From Herbiconiux sp. L3-i23 (GTDB lineage: Bacteria > Actinomycetota > Actinomycetes > Actinomycetales > Microbacteriaceae): a stretch of DNA of 64,000 bases. Made by a program: the position numbers and the translations under genes. The stretch is taken from NCBI RefSeq assembly GCF_023734115.1, contig NZ_AP025737.1, positions 1,612,001 through 1,676,000 of the forward strand, given 5' to 3'. The first letter of the stretch is position 1. The number at the start of each line of letters is the position of its first letter. The notes under the pieces were generated by a model, which saw only the letters and a program-made list of their open reading frames with translations, had not been told where the DNA came from and ran no database searches. Shown piece after piece: positions 53,163-64,000 of the stretch.

Positions 53163-55844
53163 TCAGCTGCGCGGCGCGAGGGTCACCGTGGGGCTCGCGG
53201 GCGAGCGCCACCTGGCGAGCGACTCGGTGGTCTTGATGCGGTAGTAGTACGTCGACCCCGCGCGCAGCGAGCAGGTGAGGTCGACGGTGTCGAGCTTCGC
53301 GCCGCGCGCGCAGCCGAGCGACACCGACGGGGTCGGGTTCTGCTTCGACGCGGTCGGGTAGATCACCGTCTGCGTCCACGCGTTGTTCGCGGCCGAGACG
53401 ATCTGGCTCCACTGGCTGCCCGAGCAGACGACCCGTTCGACGTTCACGATCACGCAGCCCGTGCTCCACGGCTTCGGGACAGAGACGGTCGTCGCCCCCG
53501 TGATGGTGATCTTCTCGAGCCTGCCGGACACGCCGCTCACGCCGGGCACGTCCTGGTGCCGCGTCGAATCGCCGTCGATGTAGCACCACACGGATTGGTC
53601 CGCCTTGCGGGCGCACCACTTGCCGAGCAGGCCCGCCTCGACATCCACCCAAACCGCATTGTTCGAGGCGGAGGGCGTCGTCACCGTCGTACCGGTGGGA
53701 GGCCAGCAGTACAGGGTCCCGCCCTGGGTGCGCACCGCGCAGGCGACGTCGCCGACCGACACGTCTCGGATCCCGGTGACGGCGATGGCTCGGAAGGTCT
53801 TCGTCACCCCGGTCCAGCACGTCACCTTCTGATCGGTCGTGAGCGCGCAGTACTGGTCGCCCATCCCGGAGATCTGGGTCGCCCCGGAGAGCACGAGCGC
53901 GGGGGTGGTGTTCGCACCCCAGCAGTACACGGACGAGTTGCGGATCGCGCAGGAGGTGGCGTCGTTCGCGACGACCTGCGTGACGTCGCCCGATCCGGGC
54001 AGTGCGACGAGTCGGGGGTAGGCGCTGTACGCGGTCGTCGACTTCGCGACGCCGATCTGCCCCGACGTGTTCTGTCCCCAGCAGTACGCCTGCCCCGCGC
54101 TCACGGCGCAGACGTGGCTGGAGTGCGAGAGGGAGATGTCGGTGACGGTGTCGCCGAGGAGGGTGATCGTCTCGGGCGTCCAGTGCACGGCCCCGTCGTT
54201 CGAGTAGCCGGTGCCCATCAGGTGGCTCTGCCCCATGCAGCGCGCCGATCCAACCTGCTGGTTCGGGTCGGTCCCGACGATGACGCACATGGCGTAGTTG
54301 TGGGCGACGACCTTGACCATCGACTTCACCGACCCGGCCGGGTGCTGGATGAGCGAGCCCGAGTCGGGCGCGGTGCTGGTCGTGCCCGTGCCGGTGCCCC
54401 AGCAGGAGACCCCCGAACCGTCCTTGCCGTCGATGGTGGCGGCGAGGACGGCGCAGCTGGCGATCCCGCCGCGGACGATGTGCTGGATCTTCTTCCCGCT
54501 GCCGCTGACGGCGACCGTCGTCGGCGTCGCCACGACGGCGCCGCCGGCCGCGATCTGCCCGTTGGCGTTCGATCCCCAGCACTTCGCGGTGTCGCCGGCG
54601 AGCCGCACGCAGCCGCCGCCGTCCGACATGGTGATGCTCTGCACGGCGCTCGACGCCGACGTGACCGTCGTGGTGACCGGGGTGGCGGACAGCGCCGACG
54701 CGGGGGCGGCGAGTTCCGCCGACGTGTTCTGACCCCAGCAGGAGATCGTCGTCGCGGCCGCCGAGCAGATCGAGTACGGGCCTGAGGCGAGCGCCTGCTG
54801 GCCGGTCAACGACGAGACCCTCGAGACGGCCAGGGCATCCGGTTCGTCGGCGCCCTGCACCACGCCGGTGCCCTTCTGGCCCAGCTTGTTCGCGCCGACG
54901 CAGTAGACGGCGCCCTCGCTGAGCACGCACGAGTGGTTGACACCCATCGCGACGGCGCTGATCGGCAGGTCGCCGAAGGCCGCCGCGCGAACCGCGAAAC
55001 CCTGGTTCGACGCGGTTCCGGTGCCGAGCTGTCCTCGGTCGCCGCGTCCCCAGCACCACATCTCGTCGAGGACGACGCACGCGCTGTCGTAGCCGACGGC
55101 GAGCGTCTGTGCGACCTGGCCGGCGGGAAGGCCCTGGACCTTGACCGGAGTGCTCCGGTTCACGGTGGTGCCGTCGCCGAGCTGCCCGAACTGGTTGCGC
55201 CCCCAGCAGTACACCGCGTCGGCGTTGACCGCGCACGCGAAGCGGTCGCCGACGGCGACGGTCGACACCTCGGACAGCCCACCGGCCACCGCGACCGGCG
55301 TCGCGCTGGAGCCGGACGCCGCGTTCCCGAGCTGCCCGAGGCCGCCCGCACCCCAACAGGAGACGCCCCGGAAGGCGTTGACCGCGCAGACCGGGCTCTC
55401 CGCCGTCGGGCCGATCGCGAGGGTCTGATTGAGCATCCGCGTCGCCGCGCTCTTGCCCGCGTCGGGGGTGCTCGTGGCGCGCCCGGAATAGACGGTCACC
55501 GGGTTGAGGAACTCCGGGGTCGAGGAACGCTCGAGTTGGTAGTCGAAGGCCCGGAGACCGTCGTTGACGGGCGAGTCGGCGGCGACGGCGGCCCAGCTCG
55601 CTTGAGCGTAGATGTCGTCGGAACTACGGGTGACCGCCAGCCCCGTCGGTGCGGGGACCGACGCGGCGCTCGCCGCGACGCCCTGCGCGTTCGGGGTGCT
55701 CGTGAAGTAGGCGCCGCTGCCGGCGACGCCGATCGGCACCGCGATGACCGCGGCGAGCAGCAGGAGCAGACCGCGCTTCAGCTGCACGGTCCGTTTCGAG
55801 TGCACGGACCTGCGCCGCGTGCGCGGACGCGTGTGCCTGTTCAT
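53163..55844 (-). CDS. Secreted RCC1-repeat protein with flanking Fn3 halves
   Basis: An 893-residue surface protein. An arginine-rich N-terminus and helix (about 24-46, LLLLLAAVIAVPIGVAGSGA then YFTS) form an unusual export signal like those of camelysin/pilin-type proteins. Residues ~64-120 (APTGLAVTRSSDD..ASWAAV..FDYQLERSS) look like the first strands of an Fn3 domain. Residues ~140-830 hold many RCC1 repeats (CAVN..VSCWGAGGLGQLG, VYCWGRNQFGQLGDGT), each with a Cys pair around CWG. The last ~45 residues (LRAGSTYYYRIKTTESLARW) look like the missing Fn3 strands. ATG with GGGGGAG upstream. Ligand unknown; sits inside the aro gene run. Confidence 0.88.
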   Translation of the reverse strand: MNRHTRPRTRRRSVHSKRTVQLKRGLLLLLAAVIAVPIGVAGSGAYFTSTPNAQGVAASAASVPAPTGLAVTRSSDDIYAQASWAAVAADSPVNDGLRAFDYQLERSSTPEFLNPVTVYSGRATSTPDAGKSAATRMLNQTLAIGPTAESPVCAVNAFRGVSCWGAGGLGQLGNAASGSSATPVAVAGGLSEVSTVAVGDRFACAVNADAVYCWGRNQFGQLGDGTTVNRSTPVKVQGLPAGQVAQTLAVGYDSACVVLDEMWCWGRGDRGQLGTGTASNQGFAVRAAAFGDLPISAVAMGVNHSCVLSEGAVYCVGANKLGQKGTGVVQGADEPDALAVSRVSSLTGQQALASGPYSICSAAATTISCWGQNTSAELAAPASALSATPVTTTVTSASSAVQSITMSDGGGCVRLAGDTAKCWGSNANGQIAAGGAVVATPTTVAVSGSGKKIQHIVRGGIASCAVLAATIDGKDGSGVSCWGTGTGTTSTAPDSGSLIQHPAGSVKSMVKVVAHNYAMCVIVGTDPNQQVGSARCMGQSHLMGTGYSNDGAVHWTPETITLLGDTVTDISLSHSSHVCAVSAGQAYCWGQNTSGQIGVAKSTTAYSAYPRLVALPGSGDVTQVVANDATSCAIRNSSVYCWGANTTPALVLSGATQISGMGDQYCALTTDQKVTCWTGVTKTFRAIAVTGIRDVSVGDVACAVRTQGGTLYCWPPTGTTVTTPSASNNAVWVDVEAGLLGKWCARKADQSVWCYIDGDSTRHQDVPGVSGVSGRLEKITITGATTVSVPKPWSTGCVIVNVERVVCSGSQWSQIVSAANNAWTQTVIYPTASKQNPTPSVSLGCARGAKLDTVDLTCSLRAGSTYYYRIKTTESLARWRSPASPTVTLAPRS

Positions 55845-55957
55845 ACTGCTCCCCCATGCCGGTCCGCGGATGGCGGGATCCCGGCTCCGAGTGAGCGTAA
55901 CGACGGCCGTGTCGGGCGCGCGAGCAGACGGCGGCCCGAACGTTCGCTAGGCGAAGG

Positions 55958-57034
55958 TCAGGACGCGATCTCCTGGTAGGCGGCGTACAGCAGCTGATCT
56001 TCGGGGCCCTGCAGCACGGTCGGCTTGCCGATGCCGTCGAGCACGATGAAGCGCAGCATCGAGCCGCGGGCCTTCTTGTCGCGGCGCATCGTCGCGAGCA
56101 GGGTCGCCCAGCGTCCCGCCGGGTATTCGAGCGGCAGTCCCAGCGACCCGAGGATCTCGCGGTGGCGATCGACCGCCGCGTCGTCGAGACGGCCGACGAG
56201 ACGGGCGAGTTCGGCGGCGAACACCATGCCGATCGAGATCGCGGCGCCGTGACGCCACTGGTACCGCTCGGCGTGCTCGATCGCGTGTCCGAGGGTGTGG
56301 CCGTAGTTGAGGATCTCCCGTCGGCCCGCCTCGGTGAAGTCCTCGGAGACGACGTCGGCCTTGACCGCGATGGCGAGCTCGACGCAGCGGCGGAACTCCT
56401 CGCTTGTCGGGTCGGTCGCGCGCAGCGCGTCCGCCTCGATCAGGTCGAGGATCTCGGGAGCGGCGATGAAGCCGCACTTGGCGACCTCGGCGAAACCGGC
56501 GAGGATCTCGTTGCGGGGCAGCGTCTCGAGGTGGTCGAAGTCGGCGATGACCGCGGAGGGGGCGTAGAACGACCCGACGAGGTTCTTGCCCTCCGCCGTG
56601 TTGATGCCGGTCTTGCCGCCCACGGCGGCGTCGACCATGCCGAGCACCGAGGTCGGCACCTGGACGAGCTTCACGCCGCGCAGCCAGGTGGCGGCGACGA
56701 ACCCGGCGAGGTCCGTGGTCGATCCCCCGCCGAACCCGATGACGGCGTCCGAGCGGGTGAAGTCGGACTGGCCGAGCACCTGCCAGCAGAACGCGGCGAC
56801 CTCGACCCGCTTCGCCGCCTCCCCGTCGGGGATCTCGGCGAGCAGGACCTCGAAGCGGTCGCCGAGCGCAGCGCGCAGCGACTCGGCGCGCGCGCCGAGG
56901 GTCGGCGGGTGCACGATGAGCACCTTCCGCACCCCGCTGCCGAGCGCCTCGGCGATCGCGCCGGTGAGGCCGCGTCCGACGAGGACGTCGTAGCCGTTCT
57001 CCCCGGTGACGGGGATGCGGGTGGGCTCGGTCAT
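55958..57034 (-). CDS. aroB: 3-dehydroquinate synthase
   Basis: A 358-residue NAD- and metal-dependent enzyme for shikimate step 2. From the ATG at 57034: IPVTGENGYDVLVGRGL, GFGGGSTTDLAGFVAATWLR, VPTSVLGMVDAAVGGKTGIN (substrate phosphate and Lys), EVAKCGFIA (metal Glu) and NYGHTLGHAIEH (metal His). Start overlaps aroK by four bases. Downstream lies the RCC1 protein gene after 113 bases rather than aroQ. Confidence 0.97.
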   Translation of the reverse strand: MTEPTRIPVTGENGYDVLVGRGLTGAIAEALGSGVRKVLIVHPPTLGARAESLRAALGDRFEVLLAEIPDGEAAKRVEVAAFCWQVLGQSDFTRSDAVIGFGGGSTTDLAGFVAATWLRGVKLVQVPTSVLGMVDAAVGGKTGINTAEGKNLVGSFYAPSAVIADFDHLETLPRNEILAGFAEVAKCGFIAAPEILDLIEADALRATDPTSEEFRRCVELAIAVKADVVSEDFTEAGRREILNYGHTLGHAIEHAERYQWRHGAAISIGMVFAAELARLVGRLDDAAVDRHREILGSLGLPLEYPAGRWATLLATMRRDKKARGSMLRFIVLDGIGKPTVLQGPEDQLLYAAYQEIAS

Positions 57035-57543
57035 CGGGTCTCCTCCAGCAGCCAGGCGACGACGCGCGCGGCGACGGTGTCCATCGGGGTGCTCGACGAA
57101 TCGAAACGGCGGGTGGCGAGGGACTCGTAGAGCGGCATCCGCTGCTCCACGAGGGTGCGCCAGGCGGCGACTCCCCCGGCGGCGAGCAGCGGACGTTTGC
57201 TGCCCGAGATGCGTGCTTCGACCGCGTCGGCCGACACGGTGATCAGTGCGACGGGCAGCGCCTCGAGGTCGGCCTGCGTCCTCGGGTCGAGGACGGCGCC
57301 GCCGCCGAGCGATACGACTCCGGAACTGCGCAGCGCCTCGGCGACCTCGGTGCGTTCCCACTCGCGGAATCGGCTCTCGCCGTGCTGGGCGAAGATGTCG
57401 GCGATCGGACCGTGCTTTGCGACGATGCGGTGATCGGTGTCGACGAAGCCGACCTCGAGTCGGCGGGCGACGCGCTTGCCGACCTTGGTCTTGCCCGCGC
57501 CGGGCGGGCCGATGATGACGACCTTGGGGCGTCCGTCAGTCAT
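57031..57543 (-). CDS. aroK: Shikimate kinase
   Basis: A 170-residue P-loop kinase for shikimate step 5. [20 protein letters not shown] (Walker A), VDTDHRI (shikimate Asp), FREWERTEV (Arg/Glu) and [10 protein letters not shown] are present. ATG overlapping the aroC stop by eight bases and aroB by four. Confidence 0.97.
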   Translation of the reverse strand: MTDGRPKVVIIGPPGAGKTKVGKRVARRLEVGFVDTDHRIVAKHGPIADIFAQHGESRFREWERTEVAEALRSSGVVSLGGGAVLDPRTQADLEALPVALITVSADAVEARISGSKRPLLAAGGVAAWRTLVEQRMPLYESLATRRFDSSSTPMDTVAARVVAWLLEETR

Positions 57544-58774
57544 TCGCTCTGCCGTCGGCGACGACCGCCGCCTCGGTCTCGAGGATGTCGGTGGTGCGCA
57601 GCGCATCGGGGATCGCGGCGAGGAACGATTCGAGGTTGCGGCGGGTCTCGGGCACGGAGTCGCCGCCGAACTTCTCGAGCACCGCGTTCGCGAGCACCAG
57701 CGCGACCATCGCCTCAGCCACGACGCCGGCCGCGGGGACCGCGCAGACATCGGAACGCTGGTGGTGCGCCGACGCCGGGTCTCCGCTGGCGATGTCGATG
57801 GTGCGCAGCGCTCGCGGCACTGTCGAGATCGGCTTCATGCCCGCACGGACGCGGAGGACGGTGCCGGTCGACATGCCCCCCTCGATGCCTCCGGCGCGGT
57901 CGGTGACGCGCGCGATGCCGTCGGCGCCGTGCACCAGTTCGTCGTGCGCCTCGGAGCCGCGACGCGTCGTCGTCAGGAAGCCGTCGCCGACCTCGACACC
58001 CTTGATCGCCTGGATGCCCATCAGCGCGCCCGCCAGTTGGGCGTCGAGCCGACGGTCGCCGTGCACGTACGAGCCGACCCCGGGCGGCATGCCGTAGGCG
58101 AGGACTTCGACCACACCACCGAGCGTGTCGCCGGCCTTCTTCGCGTCGTCGACCTCGTCGACCATGCAGGCCGACGTCGCCGCGTCGAAGCAGCGCAGCG
58201 GATCGGCGTCGATCGTCGCCACGTCGTCGGGCCCCGGCAGCACGGCGCCCTCGGGTACACGGACCGGGCCGATCGAGAGCGTGTGACTCACGAGACGCAC
58301 CCCGAGCTGCTCGAGGAACGACCGCGCCACCGCGCCGAGCGCGACACGCGCCGCCGTCTCGCGGGCGCTCGCCCGCTCGAGCACCGGGCGGGCCTCGTCG
58401 AAGCCGTACTTCTGCATGCCCGTCAGATCGGCGTGCCCCGGCCGCGGCCTCGTCAACGGCGCGCCGCGACCCCGCGACTTCTCCGTCAGCGGCGTCGCCT
58501 CGGCGTTCATCACCTCGGACCACTTCGGCCACTCGGTGTTGCCCACTCGCAGCGCGACGGGGCCGCCGATGCTCACGCCCTGCACGACCCCGCCCGAGAT
58601 GGCGAGCTCGTCCTGCTCGAACTTCTGACGCGACCCGCGCCCGTAGCCGAGCTTGCGGCGCGCGAGGTCGTCGCGGATGAGATCGAGCGAGACGGGCACC
58701 CCAGCGGGGAGGCCCTCGAGGATCGCGACCAGCTCAGGGCCGTGCGACTCCCCGGCGGTGAGCCAACGAAGCAT
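57536..58774 (-). CDS. aroC: Chorismate synthase
   Basis: A 412-residue FMN-dependent lyase for the final shikimate step. It starts [68 protein letters not shown] and [12 protein letters not shown] are the family signatures. Chorismate feeds trpE elsewhere in the window. Overlaps aroK by eight bases; aroE ends 10 bases before its start. Confidence 0.97.
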   Translation of the reverse strand: MLRWLTAGESHGPELVAILEGLPAGVPVSLDLIRDDLARRKLGYGRGSRQKFEQDELAISGGVVQGVSIGGPVALRVGNTEWPKWSEVMNAEATPLTEKSRGRGAPLTRPRPGHADLTGMQKYGFDEARPVLERASARETAARVALGAVARSFLEQLGVRLVSHTLSIGPVRVPEGAVLPGPDDVATIDADPLRCFDAATSACMVDEVDDAKKAGDTLGGVVEVLAYGMPPGVGSYVHGDRRLDAQLAGALMGIQAIKGVEVGDGFLTTTRRGSEAHDELVHGADGIARVTDRAGGIEGGMSTGTVLRVRAGMKPISTVPRALRTIDIASGDPASAHHQRSDVCAVPAAGVVAEAMVALVLANAVLEKFGGDSVPETRRNLESFLAAIPDALRTTDILETEAAVVADGRAND

Positions 58775-58784
58775 ACGGTCGATC

Positions 58785-59636
58785 CTAGACGGCGGGCGGA
58801 ATCCGGCCGACGGCGGCGTCCATCGCCGCCAGCACGCGATCCTCGTCCGGGAGGGCGATGTCGACGTCGCCGCCCACGAACGCCCGGACCTGGAAGAGCG
58901 CCTGCTCGACGAGCATGTCGAGGCCGCTGACGACCACGGCGTCCGGAGCACCGGTACGCCACAGCGCGGGAAACGGACTCTCCGCGTAGGCGACGTCGAA
59001 GAGGGCGACACCCGGGCGCGGAACCGGAGCAGTCGTGATCGCGCCGCCCGGAAGCGTGCTGACCACGAGGTCGGCTGCGGTGGGCCACTCGGTGAGGGCG
59101 AGGCCGGCGGGGTGGATGTCGGCGCGAAGACCCACCTGTTCCGCGAAGCCCGCCGTCGCCGCGGCGCGTTCCGGCGAGCGGCCGACGACGCTCACCCCCT
59201 CGACGCCCATCCGGTGCAGGGCCACGAGGGCCGACCGTGCCGTCGCGCCCGTGCCGAGCAGCACCGCCTGCGAGAGTCCCGCGATCCCGCGCCGCTCGAA
59301 TGCGCGGACGATGCCCGGCACGTCGGTGTTCCAGCCCTTCCGGGCGCCGTCGAGCAGCACGGTGTTGACGGCGCCGGTCACGGAGGCGACCTCGTCGACC
59401 TCGTCGAGCAGCGGGCGGATCGCCTCCTTCAGCGGCATCGTGAGCGAAAGCCCGCGCCACGACCCATCGAGGCCGCCGACGAACCCCGCCAGTTCGTGCT
59501 CATCGACCTCGTGCCGGTCGTACGACCAATCGAGCCCGAGCTCCCGGTACGCCGCAGCGTGCAGCAGCGGTGACTTCGAATGCGCGACCGGCGAGCCGAG
59601 CACCGCGAGACGCCGCCCGGCCGTGACGGCGCTCAC
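58785..59636 (-). CDS. aroE: Shikimate dehydrogenase
   Basis: A 283-residue enzyme reducing 3-dehydroshikimate. The GTG at 59636 overlaps the mltG stop as GTGA. Substrate site: [29 protein letters not shown] (catalytic Lys), WNTDVPG (catalytic Asp). NADP fold: [17 protein letters not shown] and VVGRSPERA. Family members include quinate-using paralogues, but the operon position favours AroE proper. Confidence 0.95.
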   Translation of the reverse strand: MSAVTAGRRLAVLGSPVAHSKSPLLHAAAYRELGLDWSYDRHEVDEHELAGFVGGLDGSWRGLSLTMPLKEAIRPLLDEVDEVASVTGAVNTVLLDGARKGWNTDVPGIVRAFERRGIAGLSQAVLLGTGATARSALVALHRMGVEGVSVVGRSPERAAATAGFAEQVGLRADIHPAGLALTEWPTAADLVVSTLPGGAITTAPVPRPGVALFDVAYAESPFPALWRTGAPDAVVVSGLDMLVEQALFQVRAFVGGDVDIALPDEDRVLAAMDAAVGRIPPAV

Positions 59637-60952
59637 TCGCAGTAGGCGGCGTTCGCGTCGCTCGCCGCGCACCACTCCTGCAGCCGCTCCACCGCGGCCT
59701 CGTGCTCATCCGAGGTCGCGCTGAAGACCGTCTCACCGGTCGCCAGGTCGATCGGCACGAAGAACAGCCAGTCGCCGTCGGCCGGGTGGATGGCCGCGTT
59801 CAACGCCGCCTCGCCCGGGTTGCCGATGGGGCCGACCGGCAGGCCGGGGTTCGCGTACGTGTTGTAGAGGTTGCCCGCATTCGCGCGCTCCTCGTCGGTG
59901 GTCCACACGGTGTGCGTGTTGCCGGTGCCGTAGGCGACCGTGGCGTCGGACTGCAGATTGATGCCCTGGTCGATGCGGTTGAGGAAGACGCGGGAGATCT
60001 TCGCCATGTCCTCGACGCTCGGACCGGACTCGCGCTGCACGATCGAGGCGAGCACCACGGTCGTCCAGCGCTGCTCGGGCGCGACGCCGAGGCCGTCGAG
60101 CACCTCGAAGCTGCGGTTCACCATCTGCTGCAGCGCATCGCGAGGCGCGGTTCCCGGATCGAACTGGTAGGTGGCCGGGAAGAGGAAGCCCTCGAGGGTG
60201 GTCGCCTCGGCGGGGAGGCCGAAGGAGGCGGGATCGGCACTCGCGGCCTGAACCTCCTCCACGGAGACCTGCAGGGCGCTCGCGAGCGAGACCTGGATGT
60301 CGGGCAGCGCCTCGCCCTCGATGACGAGGACCTCGTTCTCGAGCCGGTTCGCCGGGTCGAGCAGCGCGTCGAGCGCCGCCTGGGCGCTCATCTTCTGCTT
60401 CAGCTGGTAGGCGCCGGGAAGGAAGGTGACCTCGCCCTCCTGCTGCAAAAGGAGGTCGTAGAACGCCTCGAACGTCTTCGTGACGCCCGCCTGCTGGAGG
60501 GTGACCGCCACGTCCTGGCCGATGTCGCCATCGCGGATGAGGACCATCGCCTCGCCCTCACCGCCGCCCGTGTAGTCGAGCTCTTCGGGGCCCGCGAGGA
60601 GCTCCTGCACCCGCGACGGCCAGTCGGGGACGATCAGGAACGCGGCGGCGGCGCCACCGCCGCCGATGACAAGCAGCGCGACGAGCGGGGTGATGACCCA
60701 GGGCAACCAGCGGCGACGGCGTTTCGGCGGCCGGTCGGGCGTGAAGCCGAAGCTCGCCGACTCCTCGAGTCGGCGTCCGGTCGAGCGCACCGCCTCCTGC
60801 TCGCGCAGTTCACGACGCGACGTCGCGACGTGACCGGCGGGGACTGTCTCGCGTTCGCGGGCCCCCTCGGTGCCGAGCAGCTCGCTCCAGGTCGGCGGAG
60901 TGATCTCAGTACGGTCGTCGTCGTTCCCGTGCTGTGGTGGATTCTCTGCCAC
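59633..60952 (-). CDS. mltG: Endolytic murein transglycosylase MltG
   Basis: A 439-residue membrane-anchored enzyme cutting nascent peptidoglycan. A ~105-residue charged cytoplasmic N-terminus precedes one helix (WVITPLVALLVIGGGGAAAA), a LysM-like part and the YceG domain: TLEGFLFPATYQFDPG, catalytic Glu in VVLASIVQRESG, INLQSDATVAYGTG, YNTYANPGLPVGPIGNPG. GTG start 11 bases after ruvX. The gene string ruvX-mltG-aroE is the usual actinobacterial one. Confidence 0.95.
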   Translation of the reverse strand: MAENPPQHGNDDDRTEITPPTWSELLGTEGARERETVPAGHVATSRRELREQEAVRSTGRRLEESASFGFTPDRPPKRRRRWLPWVITPLVALLVIGGGGAAAAFLIVPDWPSRVQELLAGPEELDYTGGGEGEAMVLIRDGDIGQDVAVTLQQAGVTKTFEAFYDLLLQQEGEVTFLPGAYQLKQKMSAQAALDALLDPANRLENEVLVIEGEALPDIQVSLASALQVSVEEVQAASADPASFGLPAEATTLEGFLFPATYQFDPGTAPRDALQQMVNRSFEVLDGLGVAPEQRWTTVVLASIVQRESGPSVEDMAKISRVFLNRIDQGINLQSDATVAYGTGNTHTVWTTDEERANAGNLYNTYANPGLPVGPIGNPGEAALNAAIHPADGDWLFFVPIDLATGETVFSATSDEHEAAVERLQEWCAASDANAAYCE

Positions 60953-60963
60953 GTAAGCAACTC

Positions 60964-61425
60964 TCAGTCTGGCTCGGCGAGGCGACCGGGGAGCGCTCCA
61001 CCGGCGCGCTCGGAGTCGAGGGCGTGTTGCAGAAGTATAACGGCGGCCACCTGGTCCACGACGGAACGCGACGAGCGTGTGTTGCGCCCCGACTTGTGCA
61101 GCGCCGATTGCGCCGCCACCGTGCTGAGGCGCTCGTCGATGAGTCGGACGGGGACGCTCGACGCCCGCGCGATCGCGTCGGCGACGGCCCGCGCGTCGGC
61201 GGTCGACGGCGTGTCGGCTCCCGACAGCGAGATCGGCAGGCCGACCACGATCTCGATCGCCTCCCGTTCGGTCGCCTCGGCCACGATCCGCGTCACCACC
61301 GGTGCGATCTCGTCGGCGCGCGCGATCGTCTCGACCGGCGAGGCGAGGTAGCCGTAGGGATCGGATGCGGCGAGACCGACCCGGACCTTGCCGACGTCGA
61401 CCCCGATGCGAACGCCGTGCCGCAC
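60964..61425 (-). CDS. ruvX: Holliday junction resolvase-like protein YqgF
   Basis: A 153-residue RNase H-fold protein (GVRIGVDVGKVRVGLAASDP, IEIVVGLPISLSG, VRLIDERLSTVAAQSAL, VVDQVAAVILLQHAL) with the acidic residues of the family. Involved in pre-16S rRNA 5' processing in E. coli; a resolvase role is older and less certain. GTG start two bases after the alaS stop. Confidence 0.94.
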   Translation of the reverse strand: MRHGVRIGVDVGKVRVGLAASDPYGYLASPVETIARADEIAPVVTRIVAEATEREAIEIVVGLPISLSGADTPSTADARAVADAIARASSVPVRLIDERLSTVAAQSALHKSGRNTRSSRSVVDQVAAVILLQHALDSERAGGALPGRLAEPD

Positions 61426-61427
61426 GG

Positions 61428-64000
<2,573 letters not shown>

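Overview
The window is a high-GC actinobacterial chromosome segment. The gene order alaS-ruvX-mltG-aroECKBQ-efp-nusB / pyrRBC-carAB-pyrF-mihF/gmk-rpoZ-coaBC-metK-priA-fmt-rsmB-rpe-hisEGFI-trpE..CBA-lgt-gltBD-pyk-pdtaR-polA-rpsA follows the actinobacterial core layout. The very high GC, the mIHF-guanylate kinase fusion and the repeat types point to Microbacteriaceae. That family call is inference; I cannot name the genus.

Layout from left to right. 1-1449: the start of an MFS exporter gene and a divergent LysR regulator. 1533-11437: rpsA, a methionine ABC importer operon (metNIQ), a DUF885 hydrolase, an orphan PTS IIA protein, polA and a hotdog thioesterase. 11438-12781: the ANTAR response regulator pdtaR, tRNA-Leu(CAA) with a decayed tandem copy, and several palindromic intergenic repeats. 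12782-29783, all on the minus strand: a compact his-trp-lgt-glt-pyk block in which most adjacent genes overlap by 4-8 bases. 29820-38179: a four-carbon acid sugar kinase translationally coupled to rsmB and fmt, then priA, metK, coaBC and rpoZ. 38256-47940: the pyrimidine operon, ending in a gene that fuses the nucleoid protein mIHF to guanylate kinase; a PyrR-type RNA hairpin sits just upstream of the pyrR ribosome binding site. 48109-51506, plus strand: deoC, an LPXTG-anchored choice-of-anchor I surface protein and a DoxX-like membrane protein. 51593-64000, minus strand: nusB, efp, the shikimate genes (interrupted by a large secreted RCC1-repeat protein), mltG, ruvX and the 5'-truncated alaS.

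Functionally the window is dominated by amino-acid supply (methionine uptake; his, trp and aro biosynthesis; glutamate synthase), pyrimidine synthesis, and core translation and replication. aroQBKCE feed chorismate to trpE; carAB-pyrBCF feed UMP and metK makes SAM. I see no prophage, insertion sequence, CRISPR array, defence island or secondary-metabolite cluster.

I did not find a clearly new multi-gene system. The best leads are the mIHF-Gmk fusion, the RCC1 propeller apparently nested inside a split Fn3 domain within the aro operon, the PyrR hairpin, the tRNA-Leu remnant with its flanking repeats, and a likely CTG start codon after trpE.
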